DNA of 9,949 nt, taken from positions 1 to 9,949 of the forward strand of contig CAAGFN010000161.1 in the NCBI GenBank assembly GCA_900769145.1, given 5' to 3'. The notes under the pieces are model-generated. The model was not told the origin of the DNA and did not search any database. It saw only the letters and a list, made by a program, of their open reading frames with translations. Numbering within the stretch: position 1 is the stretch's first letter; every line of letters starts with the position of its first letter. This DNA is from Rikenellaceae bacterium. GTDB taxonomy: Bacteria > Bacteroidota > Bacteroidia > Bacteroidales > UBA932. Positions 5,534 through 9,949 of the stretch are shown in pieces. The position numbers and the translations under genes are program-made.

Positions 5534-7009
5534 TTATTGATTATATATTCTTTGTATTGCGAGGAATCTTTCGTAATCCCTGTCCCATTTCTCCGCGTCC
5601 TGCGGCAGATAGGTCTTCAATTCGACGGAGGCCGCTGAAATCGCGCGCATCTCCTTGAGGGTCTTCACCTTGCCTGCCGCCTTTATCTGCATCAGCACAT
5701 TGCCGAGCGCGGTACCTTCCACCGGACCGCATACCACAGGCATTTTCAGTGAATTCGCTGTGAACTGCATCAGATGCCCGTTGAGCGAGCCTCCGCCTAT
5801 CACGTGAAGCTTCTTTATGCTGAACGGGGCCATTCCCTTGAGAATCTCCACGGTCTGGCGGTATTTGAGGGCGAGGCTTCTGAAAATGAGCCTGCAATAC
5901 TCCGCAGGTGTCTGAGGAACAGCCTGCCCTGTCTTCGTGCAGTAGTCGTTGATTGCCGCCGTCATGGATACCGGATGGCTGAAACATGCTGCGTCCGGGT
6001 CTATAAGGCTCTCGAAATCAGTTGTTTTGCAAAGCGCGACAAGCTCTCCCACGCTCTCCGGAGCATCTTTGAATTCTTTTCTGCACTGCTCGAAAATCCA
6101 GAGTCCGCAGATGTTCTTCAAGAACCTTGTCGTCCCTTCTATGCCTCCCTCATTTGTGAAATTGTGGCGGAAACTCTCGTCCGTGATTATGCATCCTTCC
6201 GTCTCGATGCCGAGAAGCGACCATGTGCCGCAGCTGAGGTATGCATATTCTTCATTTTCAGCGGGAACTGCGGCTATGGCCGAGCCGGTGTCGTGGCCCG
6301 CCACCGCTATCACGTTTACTGCCGGAAGTCCGGTGAATGCCTGTGCCTGCGGTGTCAGCTGCCCTGCGACCGTGCCCGGATGAGTCATCTTCCCGAACTT
6401 CTCCCGCGCGATGCCGAGAGCTGCAAGTATATCATTGTCAAGCTCTTTTGCTGCAGGGTTGAGCATCTGCGAGGTCGAAGCCACGGTGTATTCGCAGATG
6501 GCGTTGCCGGTAAGCATATATATGAGCGCATCCGGGATGAAAAGTATCTTGTTGGCGGCTTCAAGCGCGGAACCGCCGTTTCTCTTTATCGTGTCAAGCT
6601 GGAATAGGGAGTTGAAGTCCATGAACTGGATGCCGGTGCGCCTGTAAATCTCTTCCATCGGCATTTTCTTGAAAAACAGCTCCTGCGAGCCTTCGGTGTG
6701 GCTGTCGCGGTAGCAATACGGAAGTCCGAGCAGCTGCCCGTCCTTTCCGAAGAACGCGAAGTCGCATCCCCAGGTGTCGATGCCGATAGATTCGGGGATT
6801 ATGCCTTCGTCCGCCATTTTCTTCAGGCCGAGAAGCACCTCGTGATAGAGTCCCGCGATGTCCCAGAACAGATGGCCTCCCATGGGAATCATTGGATTGC
6901 TGAACCGGGTCAGCTCCCTCATCTCTATTTTTTGGTCATTATATGTGGCTAACACGGTCCTGCCGCTCGTGGCGCCGAGGTCAACCGCTAAATAATATGA
7001 ATTTTCCAT
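5534..7009 (-). CDS. rhaB: Rhamnulokinase
   Basis: This FGGY-family carbohydrate kinase phosphorylates L-rhamnulose with ATP to rhamnulose 1-phosphate. The 491 residues compare with 489 in E. coli RhaB. The N-terminal phosphate loop is AVDLGATSGRTVL (8-20); IGIDTWGCDF (76-85) follows; the catalytic base is Asp240 in AVAGHDTGSAIAAVP (235-249). The C-terminal domain has the nucleotide-binding VIGGGSLNGHL (403-413) and EGTALGN (431-437). It is the first gene of the minus-strand operon, facing the divergent AraC-type regulator across a 167-bp spacer that contains an exact TAnnTTTG element 31-38 bp before its ATG. In Bacteroides thetaiotaomicron the corresponding gene is called rhaK. The frame is intact. 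Confidence 0.96.
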   Translation of the reverse strand: MENSYYLAVDLGATSGRTVLATYNDQKIEMRELTRFSNPMIPMGGHLFWDIAGLYHEVLLGLKKMADEGIIPESIGIDTWGCDFAFFGKDGQLLGLPYCYRDSHTEGSQELFFKKMPMEEIYRRTGIQFMDFNSLFQLDTIKRNGGSALEAANKILFIPDALIYMLTGNAICEYTVASTSQMLNPAAKELDNDILAALGIAREKFGKMTHPGTVAGQLTPQAQAFTGLPAVNVIAVAGHDTGSAIAAVPAENEEYAYLSCGTWSLLGIETEGCIITDESFRHNFTNEGGIEGTTRFLKNICGLWIFEQCRKEFKDAPESVGELVALCKTTDFESLIDPDAACFSHPVSMTAAINDYCTKTGQAVPQTPAEYCRLIFRSLALKYRQTVEILKGMAPFSIKKLHVIGGGSLNGHLMQFTANSLKMPVVCGPVEGTALGNVLMQIKAAGKVKTLKEMRAISAASVELKTYLPQDAEKWDRDYERFLAIQRIYNQ

Positions 7010-7040
7010 ATTTTAGTGTGATTACTATGCGATGTTTCGG

Positions 7041-7048
7041 CAAATTTA
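7041..7048 (-). promoter_or_regulatory. Candidate -7 element of the rhaBATD operon promoter
   Basis: On the minus strand this reads TAAATTTG, an exact TAnnTTTG match. Transcription would start near 7034, leaving a leader of about 25 nt before the rhaB ATG. A good -33 TTTG is not visible at the expected distance (about 7065-7070), which fits a promoter that needs an AraC-type activator bound upstream. Confidence 0.5.
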
Positions 7049-7134
7049 TAATGAATAAAAGACAGTAACCTGTGATTTTTGGCAATCAGTATAAATTAAA
7101 TGACACAATAATGCGAACCTTGGAAATTTATGGT
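7049..7134. promoter_or_regulatory. Possible operator region between rhaB and the AraC regulator
   Basis: The spacer holds short symmetrical elements upstream of the rhaB -7 box: ACAG-TAAC-CTGT (7062-7073) and TGATT-6 bp-AATCA (7073-7088). AAATTTAT also occurs twice, at 7042-7049 and 7124-7131, each preceded by GG. Any of these could be a site for the divergently encoded regulator, but all are short and the region is A/T-rich. The match is suggestive only. Confidence 0.25.
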
Positions 7135-7142
7135 TATACTTG
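7119..7142 (+). promoter_or_regulatory. Weak candidate promoter of the AraC-type regulator
   Basis: TATACTTG (7135-7142) matches TAnnTTTG at all but one fixed position, and CTTGG (7119-7123) might act as a -33 element, though the spacing is short. It would start transcription near 7149, about 28 nt before the ATG at 7177. Confidence 0.3.
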
Positions 7143-7176
7143 CATAAGAAAAGCCGCATAACACTAAGAAAACAAT

Positions 7177-8046
7177 ATGCAACCTATAAAATATATCGCC
7201 CAGAACGAGCGTGACGAACAGTGGGGACTTACCGTATGCTCGGTAGGCTACCAGAATGTAGGTGCGAACGAGGCATATCCGCCGCAGAACCACAACCAGG
7301 AATACCTCTTCAATCCTGACAACGGACGCGTGCTGTCTGAATATCAGCTGCTGTACATAGTGGAGGGAGAGGGGACTCTTAGGACAAAAAGCGCCGGTCA
7401 GTTCACCATCAATGCCGGAGATATGTTTCTTCTGTTCCCGGGAGAGTGGCATACCTACCGTCCGGACCCGTCCGTCGGCTGGAAAGAGTATTGGATAGGT
7501 TTCAGCGGCGCGAATATCGACCACAGAGTAGCAGGAGGCTTCTTCTCGATAGAAAAGCCGGTTTACGGCATCGGCTACAACGAGACGATTGTGGAGCTTT
7601 ATCTCGAGGCCATACGCACCGCAACAAGGCAGGAGCCGTACTTCCAGCAGCTTTTGGCCGGTGTGGTGAACCATCTTTTAGGACTGATGTTCATGACAAG
7701 CCGCAACAACCGTATCCAGCCCGGCAGCGATTATCCTAGGATGATAGACAAGGCCAAGGCATATATGCAGGAGTCGGTCGAATCGGATATCACCATGCCG
7801 CAGGTGGCTGACCACCTCAATATGAGCTATACCACATTCAGACACGCTTTCAAGAAATATACGGGACTTTCTCCCGCGCAATATTTCATCAATCTCAAGC
7901 TTCACCGTGCGAAGGAGATGCTGCGCGCCACTACGGCTCCGGTCAAGGAGATTTCCTATATGCTTCATTTCGAGAGCCCCGAGTATTTTGCGACGGCTTT
8001 CCGCAAAAAGACCGGACTGTCGCCGAGCGATTTCCGCAATGCGTAA
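7177..8046 (+). CDS. rhaR: AraC-family transcriptional regulator, probable rhamnose activator
   Basis: The 289-residue protein has an N-terminal cupin-like sugar-binding domain (about 20-110, with GEGTLRTKSAGQFTINAGDMF-type strands and PGEWHTYRP near 88-96) and a C-terminal pair of helix-turn-helices. The first is DITMPQVADHLNMSYTTFRHAFKKYTG (204-230), the second APVKEISYMLHFESPEYFATAFRKKTG (254-280), ending with LSPSDFR. It is transcribed away from the rhamnose operon with a shared 167-bp control region. AraC-type activators govern rhamnose genes in both E. coli (RhaS, RhaR) and Bacteroides thetaiotaomicron (RhaR), so rhamnose-dependent activation of rhaB is the natural inference. The ligand itself is not evident from sequence. 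No Shine-Dalgarno site is seen before the ATG; the upstream bases are A-rich. Confidence 0.85.
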   Translation: MQPIKYIAQNERDEQWGLTVCSVGYQNVGANEAYPPQNHNQEYLFNPDNGRVLSEYQLLYIVEGEGTLRTKSAGQFTINAGDMFLLFPGEWHTYRPDPSVGWKEYWIGFSGANIDHRVAGGFFSIEKPVYGIGYNETIVELYLEAIRTATRQEPYFQQLLAGVVNHLLGLMFMTSRNNRIQPGSDYPRMIDKAKAYMQESVESDITMPQVADHLNMSYTTFRHAFKKYTGLSPAQYFINLKLHRAKEMLRATTAPVKEISYMLHFESPEYFATAFRKKTGLSPSDFRNA

Positions 8047-8291
8047 AAATCGGCTATGACTGCTTATTTTGTCGTTTCGAATAATGCCATTTGCTCCGTT
8101 ATTCCGACTATGACAACATTTTGCTCAACATATATTCACGACAACAAGTCTACCTCGTCTTATAGCATCAGACGCTGAAATACATTACGGAATCCGCCTT
8201 TGAGCCACTCAAGAGGCTGCTTCGTTGCACATTGTAGGGTATTCTTTGCAATCTGGAGTACTGCTTGGGAGTCAAAATCGGCGACATGGGC
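8047..8291. other. Intergenic stretch with no recognisable gene
   Basis: About 245 bp between the regulator and the IS256-like element. A direct near-repeat is present: CGGCTATGAC (8051-8060) and CCGACTATGACA (8105-8116). A weak inverted repeat GAATAA/TTATTC (near 8078-8104) lacks a U-run and is not a convincing terminator. Short open frames exist on both strands but show no recognisable protein family. Confidence 0.4.
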
Positions 8292-8293
8292 GA

Positions 8294-8316
8294 TACTGTT
8301 CCAAAAAGTGTGTCTG
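8294..8316 (+). repeat. Left terminal inverted repeat of the IS256-like element
   Basis: TACTGTTCCAAAAAGTGTGT and the following CTG match the reverse complement of 9721-9743 at 17 of 23 positions, including an uninterrupted AGTGTGTC (8307-8314). Confidence 0.65.
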
Positions 8317-8332
8317 AGGTGAGATAAAAAGA

Positions 8333-8395
8333 AAGTCTACGGATTTCTTTAGATTTGTAAAAGAGAAACAACAAATACAAAAGAATCGTAGACTT
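8333..8395 (+). promoter_or_regulatory. Stem-loop abutting the transposase start codon
   Basis: AAGTCTACG (8333-8341) pairs perfectly with CGTAGACTT (8387-8395). Skipping one base, ATT (8343-8345) pairs with AAT (8384-8386), and skipping another, CTTT (8347-8350) pairs with AAAG (8380-8383). This gives about 16 bp around a 29-nt A-rich loop. The stem ends at the base before the ATG (8396). Hairpins over the start site are a known means by which insertion sequences prevent transposase translation from incoming transcripts. Confidence 0.6.
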
Positions 8396-9682
8396 ATGGA
8401 TTTCACAAAGGAACAACTTTCTGAGGTATTATGCAAGCATGCGGAGAGAGAAAATGGTCTCCAGGACCTGATGGAGATAATGATTGAGAGTATGATGGTA
8501 GCCGAGAGGCGTGAGTATTTGCGCGAAGACGGCCTGCCGGGCGACAAGGGAAACGGCTTCAGGATGGGCCATACATATGGTCAGGGCCGCACCCTGACAT
8601 TCAGGATACCGCGTGACAGGTACGGTAATTTTCACCCACGTATTCTCGCAGTGCTGAGGAGTCAGGAGGAAGAGTGTGAGAGACTTGCAGGCACATTGTA
8701 CAGCAAGGGCCTGACACAGGAACAGGTCGGTGATGTGTTCAACGACATATACGGCGAACACTACAGCAAGGCGAGCATCTCAAGGATGCTGGAGTACTTG
8801 AGAAAGGATGTCCAGGAGTGGCTGAACCGCAGTCTGGAAGCATACTATCCAGTCCTGTTCATTGACTGCGTGCATATCAAGATTCACCGCAAGCGCAGCG
8901 TCGATACGGAAGCGTTCTATGTCCTGTTGGCCGTGAAGGAGGACAAGACGAGGGAGGTGATAGGCATCTACAACAAGCCCACGGAGAGTGCTCACGGCTG
9001 GGGTGAGATGCTCAATGATATATATGAGAGAGGCGTCGAGAGGCTTGGGCTGATATGCGCCGACGGTCTGAAAGGCTTGGAGGACGTGATTGCCGAGGTC
9101 TTCCCCAAAACGCCACTGCAGCGCTGCACGACGCATCTCAAGCGCAACATTATCAGCGATGTACGCATCGGGGACAAGCGTGAAGTGGCGGAGGATCTCA
9201 AGCAGGTGTTCCGGACCGGTGACAGGAACTACACCGTTGAGAAGGCCTGGACGGAGTGGCAGTCATTCTGCGACAAATGGGGACGTTATTACAGGGCAAT
9301 CAAGCGCAGGCGTGACGACTGCTCCTACAAGCTGTACTTCACATACCTGAACTATGACCATCGCATCCAGGCCATGATCTACACGACAAACTGGATAGAG
9401 AGGCTCCAGAAGGACTTCCGACGGGTCACCAGGATGCGGGGCGCGATGCCTAACGAAGAATCTGTCCTTCTGCTGATGGGAAAGACGGCCATGGATAAGA
9501 AATCGTACCTGCGGCAGGTGCCTAGAATTGATCTGGATGAAACGCTGTTCCCTCCAGAGAAGGCGGCACCGCAGCCGGAATATACGACCTCCGGCTGCTA
9601 CGATCCGAAGCTGCGCGAGCTCGCTGAAATGGCTCGCTCCGCTTCGGCCGTTGCCGAAGATGACGAACCAAAAGAAAACTGA
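8396..9682 (+). CDS. IS256-family (Mutator-like) transposase
   Basis: The 428-residue DDE transposase is full length for the family. The catalytic triad is visible: Asp157 in VLFIDCVHIKI, Asp223 in ICADGLKGLEDV, and Glu335 in TTNWIERLQKDFRR. The conserved CTTHLKRN signature lies at 244-251, between the second Asp and the Glu, as in IS256. The N-terminal part (1-110) has the usual helical region with the GNGFRMGHTYG segment (52-62). No frameshift or internal stop is seen, so the element may be active. The last 20 residues are acidic and alanine-rich. The ATG follows directly on a stem-loop and the stop is about 40 bp before the right inverted repeat. Confidence 0.95.
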   Translation: MDFTKEQLSEVLCKHAERENGLQDLMEIMIESMMVAERREYLREDGLPGDKGNGFRMGHTYGQGRTLTFRIPRDRYGNFHPRILAVLRSQEEECERLAGTLYSKGLTQEQVGDVFNDIYGEHYSKASISRMLEYLRKDVQEWLNRSLEAYYPVLFIDCVHIKIHRKRSVDTEAFYVLLAVKEDKTREVIGIYNKPTESAHGWGEMLNDIYERGVERLGLICADGLKGLEDVIAEVFPKTPLQRCTTHLKRNIISDVRIGDKREVAEDLKQVFRTGDRNYTVEKAWTEWQSFCDKWGRYYRAIKRRRDDCSYKLYFTYLNYDHRIQAMIYTTNWIERLQKDFRRVTRMRGAMPNEESVLLLMGKTAMDKKSYLRQVPRIDLDETLFPPEKAAPQPEYTTSGCYDPKLRELAEMARSASAVAEDDEPKEN

Positions 9683-9720
9683 TTATATTTGCATATCTAA
9701 AGAGTCCGAGGGACCGGCTC

Positions 9721-9743
9721 CGGACACACTCGATGAAACACTA
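9721..9743 (-). repeat. Right terminal inverted repeat of the IS256-like element
   Basis: Read on the minus strand it is TAGTGTTTCATCGAGTGTGT followed by CCG, the partner of 8294-8316. The centre of the left copy (AAA) is replaced by TCG here; the terminal TA-TGTT and the inner AGTGTGTC are kept. Confidence 0.65.
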
Positions 9744-9865
9744 CCTTCTTATGGATGGATACCTTATAGATGCTTTCCTCTTTTGTTGGACGTGACATTG
9801 TTTGCTTCTCTTAAACTGTACAAATATACAAATTAAGTAATTGTTAAAAAATAACCTGCTTCATT

Positions 9866-9949
9866 TTGGAGGCTCACCTATGCGGCCATTTGCGACTGTG
9901 ACTTACCGTTGAGAACCGTTGAAAAACCGCCTTGAAAAGGGCCTCCGAA
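9866..9949. repeat. Inverted repeat and 10-bp direct repeat at the window edge
   Basis: TTGGAGGC (9866-9873) and GCCTCCGA (9941-9948) are complementary at 7 of 8 positions. Between them ACCGTTGA occurs at 9905-9912 and 9915-9922, followed by another AACCG. No gene is recognisable; the window ends too soon to say whether this is an element end or a structured RNA leader. The bases from 9746 to 9865 are A/T-rich with nothing else recognisable. Confidence 0.4.

Larger units (their letters stand above)
8292..9745 (+). mobile_element. IS256-family insertion sequence, apparently complete
   Basis: The element of about 1.45 kb consists of one transposase gene between imperfect inverted repeats (8294-8316 and 9721-9743). 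The extended ends would read GATACTGTT and, on the other strand, GGTAGTGTT. Size and layout fit IS256, usually 1.3-1.5 kb with one gene. An 8-9 bp target duplication is expected, but the flanks ACATGGGC and TTCTTATG do not match, so the ends may be slightly misplaced, or the copy is old or has recombined. Confidence 0.7.

Noticed and set aside
5774..6607. Long plus-strand frame opposite rhaB
   Set aside because: It is the antisense shadow of a well-supported FGGY kinase gene and has no recognisable domain of its own.
8078..8104. Possible terminator after the AraC-type regulator
   Set aside because: The stem is only GAATAA/TTATTC, A/T-rich, with a long loop and no U-run.
8163..8330. Plus-strand frame with protein-like composition (KYITESAFEPLKRLL) interrupted by TAG at 8235
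   Set aside because: There is no start codon, an internal stop, and no family that I recognise; not enough to call a pseudogene.
8168..8416. A minus-strand reading frame of 82 codons overlapping the IS256-like left end
   Set aside because: It crosses the inverted repeat and the transposase leader, has a composition unlike the real genes and no recognisable domain.
9628..9670. Similarity of the transposase C-terminal codons (CTCCGCTTCGGCC...GATGAC) to the GATGACA intergenic repeat
   Set aside because: The resemblance needs gaps and could follow from an Ala/Asp/Glu-rich tail; no palindromic partner is present.
9821..9828. Exact minus-strand TAnnTTTG match (TATATTTG)
   Set aside because: It lies in an A/T-rich stretch, points into the IS256 end with no minus-strand gene downstream, and has no -33 partner.

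Overview
The window looks like a chromosomal segment of a Bacteroidales (Bacteroidetes) bacterium. The support is a DUF4143-type AAA+ ATPase, an L-rhamnose cluster with an order familiar from Bacteroides, start codons preceded by A/T-rich leaders rather than strong Shine-Dalgarno sites, exact matches to the Bacteroidetes -7 element TAnnTTTG, and intergenic palindromes built on GTCATTTCGA / TCGAGATGACA. The genus cannot be fixed from the sequence alone.

Left part (1-2040) is accessory DNA. Three copies of TGTCTACTTT stand exactly 42 bp apart with a small hairpin in each spacer, resembling the repeated end of an insertion sequence. A lone ATPase of the AAA_14/DUF4143 type follows (210-1553). 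Directly after its stop codon sits the left end and most of the transposase gene of an IS200/IS605-like element. That transposase is broken: it runs into the last ~23 codons of an AraC-family regulator in another frame, losing the catalytic tyrosine region and the right end. This is a deletion or recombination scar.

The middle (2041-8046) is the metabolic core: an L-rhamnose catabolic operon on the minus strand, in transcription order rhaB (rhamnulokinase), rhaA (L-rhamnose isomerase), rhaT (L-rhamnose/H+ symporter), rhaD (rhamnulose-1-phosphate aldolase), with a divergent AraC-family activator (rhaR-like) on the plus strand. RhaT brings rhamnose in, RhaA makes rhamnulose, RhaB phosphorylates it, and RhaD splits it into dihydroxyacetone phosphate and L-lactaldehyde. 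No lactaldehyde reductase or dehydrogenase is in the window; the place after rhaD where Bacteroides clusters can carry one is occupied by the IS/AraC scar. Two of the three intergenic gaps of the operon carry GATGACA-type repeats, including a strict 26-bp tandem array beside a long palindrome between rhaT and rhaD.

The right part (8047-9949) holds about 245 bp without a recognisable gene, then an apparently intact IS256-family element with imperfect 23-bp terminal inverted repeats and a full-length DDE transposase whose start codon directly abuts a ~16-bp stem-loop. The last ~200 bp hold no gene, only an A/T-rich stretch and a short inverted repeat at the window edge.

I see no convincing new biochemical system. 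The most unusual material is the repeat architecture (42-bp, 26-bp and 27-bp periods) and the mobile-element scar that replaced the 3' neighbour of the rhamnose operon.
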